Positions 1-9,724 of a DNA stretch of 64,000 bases are shown here, piece by piece (positions within the stretch are counted from its first letter, which is position 1; each line of letters opens with the position of its first letter). The notes beneath the pieces were generated by a model. It was not told where the DNA came from. It saw only the letters and a program-made list of their open reading frames with translations, and did not search any database. Source of the DNA: Cristatella mucedo (Eukaryota; Bryozoa; Phylactolaemata; Cristatellidae); NCBI GenBank assembly GCA_009760855.2, contig WPIO01000228.1, positions 126,001 through 190,000 of the forward strand, given 5' to 3'. A program made the position numbers and the translations under genes.

Positions 1-887
1 CCCTGAGGCAGCCTACGATCGGGTTCATGGCATTCCATGTAATCCTTTGTCAGGACACGAAATCCATGCACGTCGCCTTCTAGAAAGCGCCAAGCATCTG
101 AACTGCAAGCGCCATACGATACCCGACTGACGAAGTGCCATTGAGCTCGGCTCGAACCACAAAAAATCAAAGGGTAAAGATATATGTACACACTCGATCG
201 CCGAAGTATCGGTGACCGGTTGTTTATGATGAGTGGCATACATTTGATCACGAACTGTCAGACCGAAGCACAAACCAGCAAATGCAACTGCCATACAATT
301 TACAATTGGTGAGACGTCGGTGAAGTACAAATAGAAGAAGACGACTACGACCAGTTTCATAGATAACTCAAAGAGATCTGGCCGCAGTGTCATTACATCT
401 GCAAGGGCAGGATGGTAAAGAAAGAGTGAAGGTTTGGGCATCATTTCGCCCCTACGAGGGTTCAAGATCACAGCATGTAGGCTGCTAGTGGGAAGCTAGT
501 TGGAAAGGAAGCGATTAAAACTAGATGAACAAGGCATGTTTGCTAGGATAAAAAAAGAAGTCACTTCTATCTATCTGTCAAGCACGAAGCCGCTGTTCGC
601 AGTGGGCCAGGGCGAAAGTACATTCGAACCCCGAAGACTAGATCAAAGTCAAATAGAGTGCCAAGAGTAAATTTGTTTTCACTGGTCATTGCAGCGAATA
701 ACCTCCACCATGGCCATCGGCACTTAAGCCATGACAGCCAGACAAGCAAATTACGACTTTTGCCAAATAAAAGAATGGCTCCTACCACATACTTGCATTA
801 GAGCATCTCGATTAGCATCTCGATTTTTGTGCTTGCTGGAAAATTGACTAGCTATCCCTTCGATTGCTTTAAGATAAATGAATAAAT

Positions 888-1045
888 ATAATTCATTTGC
901 ATAGTACCCTAAGAGAACTCAATCTCTATTCAGGCGCTTCACTCATGCTACGGGGCTCGAGCCCACGACCTCGGTCATCAAATGCAGTCACCTTGAATTT
1001 GTTTCGAGGCGAGCACCTTGACCACTGGGTCAAACCAGGGCGGCG
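888..1045 (-). repeat. tRNA-derived SINE, family A
   Basis: Read on the minus strand, it has the tRNA-like head (GGTTTGACCCAGTGGTCAAGG), a B-box-like GGGCTCGAGCCC, and the tail that ends with the octet-like ACTATGCAAATGAAT. The middle is somewhat diverged and carries a short insertion. It is one of about a dozen family A copies in the window. Confidence 0.7.
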
Positions 1046-1649
1046 ATAGCAAGGTGAACATGCTCGGTGAGACCCGAGGACGTGCTATGACACTTCTTAT
1101 GCTACGACTCTGCCAGTTGGGCTGCTTCCGATTCTAGCACTTCTTTTCAAGCTGTGCTTAGCACGTGCTTCATTGCTACTAGCTTTCTCGACTGCTACAA
1201 CTATTCAGCTGCGCTGCCTCGCGCTTTAAGAGTGCTAAGGAAAACTCAACTGCCTAATAACCACTTAGTCCCGATGGAGTGACAAACACAGAGATACAAA
1301 CACTCGCAGGATAGAAAGCAGTCTGCTGATACAATCCCTTAACTCGTGAAAAAATGAGCACTAACTGCAAGAAGAAGATCAGACTGAAGTGAGCTTGCGT
1401 GGGGATGTGCATGAGCTCTCGCATGCACATCCCCAGTGGGAGCAGAAAGCTTGTATGTGCTTAAAGTAAAACTATCAAAGCTGTCAGCAAAAACCGTTGG
1501 GGATAAAATCGCCTCGTAAAAGCACCTAACTTGGAGGATGGCCGCTTTCCCGCCTTAACAGAGCGGATTTATGATAACGAGGAATGCAAAGATGTTGGTT
1601 TTGTCGAAAGAATTGTAAATGATAGGCTTAAATTGTGTGACCTAATATC

Positions 1650-1688
1650 GTACTACTAGTACTACTACTGCTACTACTACTACTACGC
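1650..1688. repeat. (ACT)n microsatellite
   Basis: Imperfect trinucleotide run of TACTACTAC type, with CTAGTACT and TGC interruptions, in the VRK-like intron. Confidence 0.8.
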
Positions 1689-2219
1689 AAATCGTATCCA
1701 CGGACGATTTGTATGATGCAACCTCGTGTGCCATTACAGTACGCGAACACGTTACAATTTTTTCAACCAAAACGTCTAATGCTCTTTTCATACAATTTCA
1801 TACAATTCATACATAATCGTGCAAAACTTCCAAGGATGTTATAAACGACTGCACACCAATGGTTGCATCGAATACGAAGGTCGCACTGCAAAGCGCATAG
1901 CAGACGCCGAGCAATGGCTTATAAAGGCCGCACGTTTTACAGCTTACTGCTGGGCGCCTTGCATCACTCGCATACACGTAAGAACACGGCTATTCAGCGC
2001 GAACGTTTCAAGAGGAATCGCTAATCAACAATGGGGCAACCCGGTGTACGGCCGGAGCCAGCACGTTAGACATATTCGGAATAAAGTCAACTGCAACATA
2101 GCGTGTAAGGGAAAGCATGAGCAACTCACTCGCTCAGCTCTAAGCTCGGGTGCACTAAGGGCTGAAGGAGTACGAATCCAGGGACTACGGCAAGTCAGAG
2201 CAACTGGGCCAATACTTAC

Positions 2220-2351
2220 ATAGGTAAATCAAGCCGAAGCCGCCGCTGCCTATAGGACTCCCAATCTTCCATTGCCGCTTATGCACGTCAGTAAACACTA
2301 GGCCCTCGGCATTAATTTCGGCGAGCTTGTAAGCAGACTTTCCTTTAGGCC
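2220..2351 (-). CDS. VRK-like coding exon 2 (ATP-binding loop)
   Basis: CGGCAG acceptor, then residues PKGKSAYKLAE to GSGGFGLIYL, then a GTAAGT donor with one base of the next codon kept. It carries the Gly-rich loop of the kinase domain. Confidence 0.85.
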
Positions 2352-2513
2352 CTGCCGAATGGAGCGCAACGAAAATACACTGCGCCCACGCTGCACGCGC
2401 AGCTGGCCGCAGGTAGGCAACTCTAACAAGGCAATAATAAGGACAGCTACGGATAAACCAATCCAAGTATCAATACTGCCAGTACCTTTAGCTTGCTTCG
2501 CCTTGGGAGGCAT
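2220..2513 (-). CDS. VRK1/VRK2-like serine/threonine kinase, N-terminal exons (gene runs off the left edge)
   Basis: Vaccinia-related kinases are casein-kinase-1-type Ser/Thr kinases. VRK1 is nuclear and phosphorylates BAF, p53 and histones; VRK2 is membrane-anchored. Two exons join in phase: 2513-2486 (MPPKAKQAK plus one base) and 2351-2220, separated by a 134-bp intron with GT and CAG ends. The 53 joined residues contain the VRK-typical lead-in KLAEINAEGLVFTD, then QWKIGSPIGSGGFGLIYL, which holds the glycine-rich ATP loop GSGGFG. The MPPK start and the exact GSGGFGLIYL string resemble VRK2, while KLAE resembles VRK1, so I do not choose between them. The second exon ends in a consensus GTAAGT donor. 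The catalytic HGD and DYG segments lie outside the window. Confidence 0.85.
2486..2513 (-). CDS. VRK-like coding exon 1
   Basis: The ATG reads from 2513 and the exon holds nine codons plus one base before a GTACTG donor. Read-through would encode a hydrophobic stretch unlike VRK, whereas splicing restores a VRK N terminus. Confidence 0.7.
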
Positions 2514-2568
2514 GGACGTCGCACGCGGGCAACCCGATTTACGAGTGGGGCGCCATGCAACCACGTGA

Positions 2569-2807
2569 TAACGCCCATCAGCCCCCCCGAGCCGTTCCCG
2601 CCAAGCGTTGCAGCATGTCTATGGTCAATGGGGAGATAATTCGATCTCCTGGGACAACACTGCAGTTAAATAGGGGAATTACACAAATTTATAGATTATT
2701 AAGTTTTTTAATCAAGTGAACCACCATGTTCAATGTATTCCTTCAGTCCACACCAAGGGCGAACTCTAAGGTAGCTGACATAGGAGTGCTTGAAGCCGTG
2801 GGTTTTA
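2569..2807. other. Upstream spacer of the VRK-like gene
   Basis: Likely contains the VRK promoter, since the gene starts at 2513 and reads left. I see no clear TATA box or other assignable site. Confidence 0.3.
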
Positions 2808-3180
2808 TTTATAATACTAATAATAATACACTTGATAAAGCACCCTCAGAGAACTCAGTCTCTTTCTAGGCACTTTACATTTGCTGCAAAGGGAAACGCG
2901 ATTGAATGGAGAGTAATATCAAGCTTGACAGACAACATGATTAACATGGTTAGGGGTGACATGCACAGTGGCAGCATGTAAGTGTGGTTAGTGGCAATAT
3001 GCTCAGTGTCAGCACACATAAGCACACATAAAGGACAAATCACAGGGACCCACTAAATTCTGTCCTGAATATGTGCGTTTTTAAGCTCTTTTTAAATGTG
3101 GTCAAGTCAGGACATGTTGTGATGCAAGTCGGGAGTGAGTTCCAGGCTTTGGGAGCGTACGAAGTAAGGATAGTATTAAT
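2808..3180 (-). mobile_element. LINE (L2/CR1-like) 3' fragment
   Basis: On the minus strand it reads the end of a LINE second ORF ([12 protein letters not shown], then DLTTFKKSLKTHIFRTEF and stop). A 3' UTR rich in GTGCATGTCACCCCTAAC-like words follows, then the hairpin tail GCACTTTACATTTGC...TCTCTGAGGGTGC and a (TTA)n end. Other copies of the same tail occur at 34.83, 59.5 and 62.27 kb. It is only the 3' end and cannot be active. Confidence 0.8.
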
Positions 3181-3183
3181 AAT

Positions 3184-3309
3184 TTTGGTCCAGTGGTCAA
3201 GGTGCTCGCCACGACCAAGGTCTGGCTGAGGTCGTGGGCTCGAACCCCGAGGCGTATGTAAAGCGCCTGAATAGAGATTAAATTCTCTTGGGGCGCTATT
3301 CAAATGAAT

Positions 3310-3322
<13 letters not shown>
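3184..3322 (+). repeat. tRNA-derived SINE, family A
   Basis: Head GGTCCAGTGGTCAAGGTGC, B-box-like GTGGGCTCGAACCCC, tail GCGCCTGAATAGAGATTAAA and GGGGCGCTATTCAAATGAAT. It sits directly behind the LINE end at 3180 and runs into a TA/TG array. Confidence 0.85.

Positions 3323-3376
<54 letters not shown>
3320..3376. repeat. (TA)n-(TG)n microsatellite
   Basis: A short AT run, then about 25 TG units, directly after the SINE tail. This fits growth from the SINE 3' end. Confidence 0.95.
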
Positions 3377-3378
<2 letters not shown>

Positions 3379-3434
3379 AAATGAATTATAGTTTATGATA
3401 ATAATAATGGATTGTTTGTAAAAAAAAAACACGA

Positions 3435-4460
3435 GAACTCGATCACTATCAATGCACTTTACATTCGGCTGCTAGAGCATACTTAACCATAGGGTTAGTG
3501 ATATGCATGGAATCAAGCAGGCACAAGCCAACGAGCGTCTTCCTTTGGGCAGAGAGCGTAGACAAAGATAAAGGCGCTCTTAACCGCAGGTTAGTAAGAC
3601 CGAATTGTGGTCTGAGTATATGCAGGCCGGTACCGCTCCTTCCTTAAACAGCTGTCAGGAGCATCACCGGTGGTGCATAGCTGTGGTCCGCCTGTGGTGT
3701 GGTTTGGACAGGCCGGTAACCACAGTCAGATGGTGGACTCACCATCGGGGTCGGCCAAAACACAGCCGTGGACGAGGAGGGGGACTCTAGTGTGAGAAGG
3801 GGGCGAAGGCAGTCGTGCGTCTTGCTGCTCCGTGCCTTGTACAATAAACCGTTGGCGTTGTTTATCGGCTGGCTCTCTGATGGGCGAACCGAACCACACG
3901 AATTATGCGCTTTGATTGGGCGATTATGATGCGCCGAATCATCCACAGTTGCACACGTAAAGCGGACCGGAACGAAAAACAGACCCGCACACGGGAGAAT
4001 GGGAAACTGATCGATAAGAGCAGATGCGTCTTTAGCTGGGGCTTAAAAGATACCTCGTTATCACAAGTAGCGACCGAAGCCGAATCCCCAAAATATTTCA
4101 ATATAGGGCGAGGGGCTATAGATGAGTAGATCCTGAGAAGCTGGTTGTACCAGAGAACGCCGGAGGAGCAAGGTGGTGGCATAAGTAGGCAGGTGCGTGG
4201 AGTTAAATGACCTGTTTGAGAGCAATCTTGAGAGTTACGTTTTCCAACTTATGTCACATTGTCCAACTTATGACTTTTGTCACAGCATCCCGACTGACGT
4301 CGCTAAATTCCAAAACCTGTCGAAATTTAAAGAAAATGTATAATGTACGCATTCTTCACAGCATTTGCTGATCAGGAAGACTTGTCGTCCGTTTGCTCAC
4401 GAGTGCCGACATTGTACACCTTATCACTGATCGATTAGCTTCGTTTTCAGCATACGTAAA
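3435..4460. other. Intergenic spacer, no recognised gene
   Basis: Small open frames on both strands overlap each other and match nothing I recognise. Around 4225-4345 there is weak plus-strand similarity to the LINE ORF2 end (ASRLTSLNSKTCRNLKKM-like), probably an old fragment. Confidence 0.35.
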
Positions 4461-4465
4461 ATGTT

Positions 4466-4466
<1 letters not shown>

Positions 4467-4507
<41 letters not shown>
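4467..4507. repeat. (AG)n microsatellite
   Basis: About 20 perfect AG units. The Arg-Glu and Leu-Ser open frames across it are artefacts of the repeat. Confidence 0.98.
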
Positions 4508-4510
<3 letters not shown>

Positions 4511-5204
4511 TTCTCATGAGGCGCAAAGCCAATGTATTATTACTACTATTGGAAGTGGTAGTAGTGCGACAGCATGGCGCGCGTTCAAAGGGGTCAACAA
4601 AGCCATTGTGGGTCGTTTCGAGAATCCCACGATGTTTCTGAAGGAGTGGGAAACTCCAGGGTGCAGGCAGCATCGCAGGCTCTCCTTACGGGAGTGCCGG
4701 TCTGTTTAGATGGCGTCTAACGAGGCTTCCGGTAAGGGTTCCTTTGGTGAAGAGATTCAGGCTCATCCAAAATTAAAGTACTGCACATTTCTTTTAAAGG
4801 GGCGTGAGAGCCCTTTGGGGTGACTCTCCCGTCTGCGTGCAGAATTCGAGTCTGTTTCAAAGGAGGCGTTCCCGTTTAAACGAAGCTGTGTACTTTTATG
4901 AGAGAAGTTCAAAGAGGCCCTCCATTAAATCAATAATTTAAAATCAACTCGATCGGGTGTGTGGTTTAGGGGCTCGACTATAGGGGCTCGTGCGAGCGAT
5001 GGAGGCGCGACGAAGAACGACGCCCCCCCCCCCTGCCGGCCAGCGTGTCGTGGCCATCGACGTCGGCGGAGGATCTGTGCTGCGAGCGACTCCAACTAAA
5101 CTGTAAGCTGCAAGGTACGTTTCGTGGCAAGTCCCCAGCTGGGGGTGGGGGTGACATATGTGCGATTTGGTTTCCGGTGTCTCCGACATCGAACCGCAGC
5201 GTAT

Positions 5205-5480
5205 TTGATGGCCGAGGTCGTGGGCTCGAGTCCCGTGGCGTATGGGAAACGCCCGAATAGGCTGCCCTCTCTTGCCTTACAGTGCAGCGTGGCCGCCTTA
5301 CAGTGCAGCGTGACCGTACTGGCATGGGTCGGCAGGTGAAAACGCTTGCATACTGCTGCAGCACGCGATTCGCAGTCTGGAACGCCCGACCTCTGCAGGT
5401 GCTTCCAAGCCGGGCGAAGTCTCAGCGTAGGGGGACCGGCGGTCAAGTTCTATGGGGACGCTATAAAAATGAATCATATA
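5205..5480 (+). repeat. Interrupted family A SINE
   Basis: The SINE body (GGCCGAGGTCGTGGGCTCGAGTCCCG, then AACGCCCGAATAG) breaks off near 5260. A tail-like GGTCAAGTTCTATGGGGACGCTATAAAAATGAAT resumes near 5443. The intervening 180 bp is GC-rich and contains a tandem duplication of about 21 bp (GCCTTACAGTGCAGCGTG at about 5273 and 5295). Confidence 0.55.
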
Positions 5481-6131
5481 GTAAGTTTTATTCAATATTT
5501 CCGAATCCTCTAACATTAAAGCACGCTTTTCCCTACCGGATGCGTAATTCTGCGGATTCCAGGAGTCGGCTAATAAGGAACAGGCTTGATGCTAGGCTCT
5601 AGGAGCTTTCGCGGCTGCTCGCTTGAGCTCCAAGGCAGTAGCAGTACGGGCAGCTGAAAGTTTCGTTTAAGAGGCGGCAAGCCTTGGCTGACGAGCTTCA
5701 CGGCACAGCACAATCGATTCTCGTTCACCGCATAAAAAGCCGGTGAACCGCGAAAAAACCTGGCCGGAAGCCTTCCCAGTCGATCGCCAATGGACGCAGG
5801 GACGCGGCCGAAATGGGCAACAGTTGCTGATGCTGACGAGAACTCTGGTGGGAAACCTACGATTCACACGCTGACAGCTCGAGCGAGTGAACCGAGCTCC
5901 CAAGAAAGGCTTCTGCCACCTCACTTGCTCCCGCTAGGAGCGGATACGAGCCACCCTGTGTCTATGCGTATGGGTCAGGTCTCGGGTCAAGGCCAAAAGC
6001 GCTAGATAGAGGCTTTGGTAACAGCCGGCCAGTAAACAGCTGGGCTCGCGTGAGCCTGTCCATTTCTCCTGACGGGCCCGCCGCTTAGACGCTGGCTCGG
6101 TAGAGCCAATCTTGGGCCGCCAGCATAAGAT
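5480..6131 (+). promoter_or_regulatory. Probable CHAC2 upstream and 5' UTR region
   Basis: This is the GC-richer segment immediately before the CHAC2 start codon and is largely free of dispersed repeats. The promoter and 5' UTR should lie here, but no TATA box, initiator or transcription-factor site can be named with confidence. Confidence 0.35.
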
Positions 6132-6266
6132 ATGTACATCTTTGGTTATGGCTCACTGATATGGAAACCTGGTTTTCCATACGAGAAGCAGACAGTCGGA
6201 TTCATCAAAGGCTTCGCCAGACGCTTCTGGCAGGGCAGCGAAGATCATAGAGGACAGCCTGGAAGC
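6132..6266 (+). CDS. CHAC2: CHAC2 exon 1
   Basis: 45 codons, from ATG to GQPGS, followed by a perfect GTAAGT donor. Contains the GYGSLIW substrate-binding loop and the RRFWQGS motif. Read-through into the intron gives an unrelated 100-residue extension. Confidence 0.95.
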
Positions 6267-9200
6267 GTAAGTAGGGATGGAGAAGGCTCCGGGCGACACG
6301 CTGCTAGTCTAGCTACCAGCCCGTCTTTGGATACAATTACCCGATCCACTCTCTCTGCACAGCTATCTATGTGCGTAGGTTCAGTGGTAGATGTTGCGAC
6401 GTCTCTGCTTGGTCACGCTCCCGCGAGAGCGGGAGCGCATGCGGAGGCTATCTCTAACGAAATGAACCTCAAGCCTGCTGGAGGTGGCACTTTTATTTTA
6501 CGGAGACCCGACATGCTGAAATTTTTTGCGGGATATTCGCTGCTGTTCGGCACGTGCTCGCTGTTATGTTTCAGCCTGGAAGAGTAGTCGTCGTCGTACC
6601 GTCGGAGCAGCCGAACGTGAGTAAAAGGAGGCGTTCCTAGTCCCAGCGGAGCGTCAGGGTTTCAGCTCAGGAATCGCGTCCCGAATCAGCAGCGGCATGG
6701 ATTTTTCACCCCACGGGTCGCCGTGATATCCAATACTCACTGAGACGACGTAAAGAGAGATGTGGTTTTTTCAAGCAGGCAAGAGTAATGGAAGCCATAT
6801 GGAAGCTCCAGCCATAGCCCAACTGGTCTATGACACATAGGCAAGAATAAGCAGACGTAGGCGTGTCATACAAAGTCACACAAGAAGATTGCCCTCCCAA
6901 GAAGTAGTGTTTCATAGTCATTAACGCTTAAAGGGCTGCACCAAACGAGTGTAGGCTCTGGTGTACTAAAGCAAGCCACACTGTAACAACAACTTCAACC
7001 ATGTCTTCCTCTCATGCAGATACTGATAGAGATAAATAATGTACTCATATAAAAGTAATAGGAATGAGAAAATCTTCGCACCTCCATCGAACTAAATCTC
7101 TCACTAGACTGTACATATACCGTATGGGAATTATTTTAATTGGTTAGTGAGGACCCACACGGTGTCAGCACACACAAGCACTTAAAGGACAATTCACACG
7201 GACTAAGCAAATGCTGAGAAACGCTTGCAAGTTGTACTTCTTTTGAAATGTCAAGTCGAAGGATGTCCAGGCGTCAGGCAGGAGTGTGTTCCGGGCTTGA
7301 GAAACACAAGAACTAAAGGGACTGGCTTCAAAGGATTTGAGGTTGGTTCGAGGTACAGCTAAACAGCCTGAGTCAGAAGGGCATGTAGTGCAAAACCTAG
7401 GTGCAGTTGTGTATCATCTACATAGAAATGAAAGACTAGGTTGTGCTTTGCGATTATATCGGAAAGAAGGAGTATAAATTGTGAAAAGAAGTGGACCCAG
7501 CACTGATCCATAGGGTACTCCGTATTTCAGAGGCTCCTCAGATGATTTTTGCCTGTTGACAGCAATGCTCTGGCATTTTCAACGAGATAATATATTAATA
7601 TTATTACATCTGTATAGCACCCTCAGAGAACTGAATCTCTCTCTAGGCACTTTACAGATGCTGCATATAAAGCATTACCAAATGTTTGGTGATAACATCT
7701 GTAAGGAGCAGGCAGATAATGCACACGAAGGACGAATCACAAAGACCTACCAAATATTGTAATAAAGAGGTGCGTTTTAAGTTTTTTTTAAATGTCGTCA
7801 TATCAGGGGCGCGGTAACGTGAGTCGGTGTTGAGTTCCAGGCTTTGGGAGCATAGGAACTAAAGGCTAGGACCTAATCTATTGTAGTGCCGTAACAATCT
7901 ATCTCAGGCGAGATGAGAGACATTGAAGGACTTGGTGATCAATGTTATCAAATGCTGCTGAAAGATACAGCTAAGATCAAGCATTTAGCACTGAATTGCC
8001 ACACCGTAACTACTTTTATATTTTGCCATTAATGAAATTGTGGCACTTGCGAGTGTGAAGCCATACGAATGTATAGGAACGAACTTGCTGGAAGTGCTGA
8101 AACCAGGGGCATGCCTAGGATCAAGCCATGGAAATGGCCTGACCTTGACTTTGCCAGAGGTGCCAATCTTAGGATGGCTCAAGGGGCAAACTGGTCAGAT
8201 GGCAAACAGCCAAGCAAAAATCAGTCAAATGGGGGCCAGGGCCCAAAGGCTCTCTCGAGTATGCTTGTGATCGCAATCATGCTCACCATATTTCAGAAAT
8301 GTAATTTGAATCATAGAAATCTTAGCAACGTAGCTTATTTTGCTGTTTGATCATTCATCAACCATATATTCCCAAACCTTGTATGTGTACTGAACGCACA
8401 TATTATTCAATACCGTTTTGCCTTGTTGGTGTCTATCATTGTCTGCAGTTGTAGCTAGCAGCTGACGGAAAGTGACTTGGGAAACAACTGAAGTTCCATG
8501 CAAACTCCGCAGAAATCAAAATGAAATGAAAGGGAAATGCCAAACCCAGGCTTTTGATACAAGGGCTAAAGCCAACTCCTTGATCATTTGATTTCTAGCC
8601 ACAGCCAGCCGGGGATAGCAGAAGCTGAAGTTCTGACCGGGACAAGTTCGATTTAAGACTTGGCTTCTGTCGCTGAGTCCTGACAAAGAGTAACGATTCT
8701 GTTACCCACAATATCATGTGGTTCCCCACTTGACTGCCCCTGTTTGTTTGTGTGTGACTCTTATTGCATGTATCATTTTACTCCTTTGCTGTGTGCTGCC
8801 AGCAGTGTGAGCATAGCTCTAGGCTCAATCACCTTTCTATAGGAACAAGTATGGGGAGTAGCATTCAAGGTTTCAAAAGAGAACGAGGCGTCCGTGCTGC
8901 ACTATCTAATCAATCGTGAGTCCGGCTACGTCATCAATTCAACCGACTTTTATCCAAGAGACCGGAAGCTCCCGATAGTCGAATGCAGCTTCTTTATCGC
9001 AACTAAGGACAGCCCTTGCTACCTCGGCCCGGCTGCGGAGGAGGAAATAGCGCAGACGATCTACTACTCCAAGGTGCAGGGCTATGCTTTTACCGCTCCC
9101 GACATGCTGGACTCCCTGTCCATCACCCCGACACGGTCTCTTAGCGACGGCAGCCGTCCGATCGTGAGCAGCTGAGGCCTGCCTAAGCTTGCTCTAGCCA

Positions 9201-9599
9201 GCCAAAAGAGTGATTATTAAAAGAAAACATAAGATGCACAACCACTGGCCCCTCCTGCCGCCCGCCTCCGAAGGCTCGTGCTTGTTTCTGGGACACGGTG
9301 CTTGTAAGCTGAAATGATATAACAAAGTCAAGGAACCTTTGTATTTGCAGGGTAAGAGTGGTGGCAACCTGGAGTATTTCTTGCAGTTCATAGCCGTGCT
9401 CAAGGAGCTCATGCCTGATGAGATTGAGAGCGACAAGCACGTCGGTGAGCTGGAGCGGCAGGTCCGACGATTAGCTGCCGTCAACCAACTGGACATCGAC
9501 CAGCTGCTGGTGGACGCACATCACACCGTGTCAGCGTCTCGTGCTCAAGCTGCACACATGCCCACGCCTCAGCAGGAGCAGAAAGAGGAGGAGCAGTGA
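6132..9599 (+). CDS. CHAC2: Glutathione-specific gamma-glutamylcyclotransferase (ChaC family, CHAC2-like)
   Basis: ChaC enzymes are cytosolic and split glutathione into 5-oxoproline and Cys-Gly. Four exons, 6132-6266, 6575-6616, 8843-9073 and 9351-9599, all break between codons and give 218 residues, near the family size. Family signatures are the N-terminal [14 protein letters not shown], then [22 protein letters not shown] from the microexon, VWGVAFKV, and the RESGY segment, whose Glu (residue 85) lines up with the catalytic Glu of human CHAC2 (E83). The [14 protein letters not shown] and [17 protein letters not shown] blocks follow. Odd points: the catalytic loop is one Gly shorter than REKGGY, and the protein has a Gln/Glu/Ala-rich tail of about 40 residues. 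Intron 2 holds nested LINE debris. The start ATG opens the conserved motif directly, as in other CHAC2 proteins. Confidence 0.95.
6575..6616 (+). CDS. CHAC2: CHAC2 exon 2 (42-nt microexon)
   Basis: TGTTTCAG acceptor, 14 codons reading [14 protein letters not shown], then a GTGAGT donor. It supplies the PGRVVTLV-type strand that every ChaC protein has between the DHRG and VWGVA blocks, which is absent from the flanking exons. Confidence 0.9.
7150..8000 (-). mobile_element. LINE fragment (L2/CR1-like) with a nested LINE tail, in CHAC2 intron 2
   Basis: On the minus strand, about 7385-7560 reads a reverse transcriptase palm relic ([17 protein letters not shown], then a degraded Y-DD box). About 7875-8000 continues the same element upstream; compare 36090-36190. 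Between them, at about 7575-7875, sits a second LINE 3' end with its hairpin tail (CACCCTCAGAGAACTGAATC) and TAATATTATTA end. That means one LINE inserted into another. About 7150-7380 is the older element's 3' region. All frames are broken. Confidence 0.7.
8843..9073 (+). CDS. CHAC2: CHAC2 exon 3 (catalytic Glu)
   Basis: TTTCTATAG acceptor, 77 codons from [11 protein letters not shown] to IAQTIYYSK, then a GTGCAG donor. Encodes the RESGY catalytic loop and the FYPRD and [12 protein letters not shown] blocks. The open frame continues about 100 nt past the donor without family similarity. Confidence 0.93.
9351..9599 (+). CDS. CHAC2: CHAC2 exon 4 and stop
   Basis: GTATTTGCAG acceptor, then [20 protein letters not shown], which matches the SGRNTEYLFELANSIR-type helix of the family. 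Ends with an Ala/Gln/Glu-rich tail and TGA at 9597-9599. Confidence 0.93.
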   Translation, partial: GKSGGNLEYFLQFIAVLKELMPDEIESDKHVGELERQVRRLAAVNQLDIDQLLVDAHHTVSASRAQAAHMPTPQQEQKEEEQ

Positions 9600-9648
9600 T
9601 GGCACAACATAGTATATGCTCTTCTCATGTGGCCGATATGTATGAAAA

Positions 9649-9650
<2 letters not shown>

Positions 9651-9721
<71 letters not shown>
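9651..9721. repeat. (GA)n microsatellite in the CHAC2 3' UTR region
   Basis: About 35 perfect GA units, starting 52 bp after the CHAC2 stop codon. Probably transcribed as a purine tract. Confidence 0.98.

Positions 9722-9724
<3 letters not shown>

Larger units (their letters stand above)
1..2219 (-). other. Intron 2 of the VRK-like gene (partial)
   Basis: This stretch lies downstream of the second VRK-like exon on the minus strand, and I find no further kinase exon in it. It holds a short ACT-rich microsatellite (about 1650-1688) and one minus-strand SINE (about 888-1045). Two minus-strand open stretches (about 25-471 and 567-788) encode hydrophobic runs, for example residues around LVVVVFFYLYF, but they resemble no family I know and lack convincing paired splice sites. 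They could be exons of a nested or alternative gene, or chance. Confidence 0.4.

Noticed and set aside
25-471. Minus-strand 148-codon frame with a hydrophobic segment
   Set aside because: It could encode a membrane helix but matches no family I recognise, and the VRK kinase exons that would be needed before a VRK2-type anchor are absent between it and exon 2. Kept only as a remark.
1819-2223. 134-codon plus-strand open frame
   Set aside because: It overlaps the VRK intron and touches the VRK exon on the other strand, has no recognisable motif, and its composition looks random.
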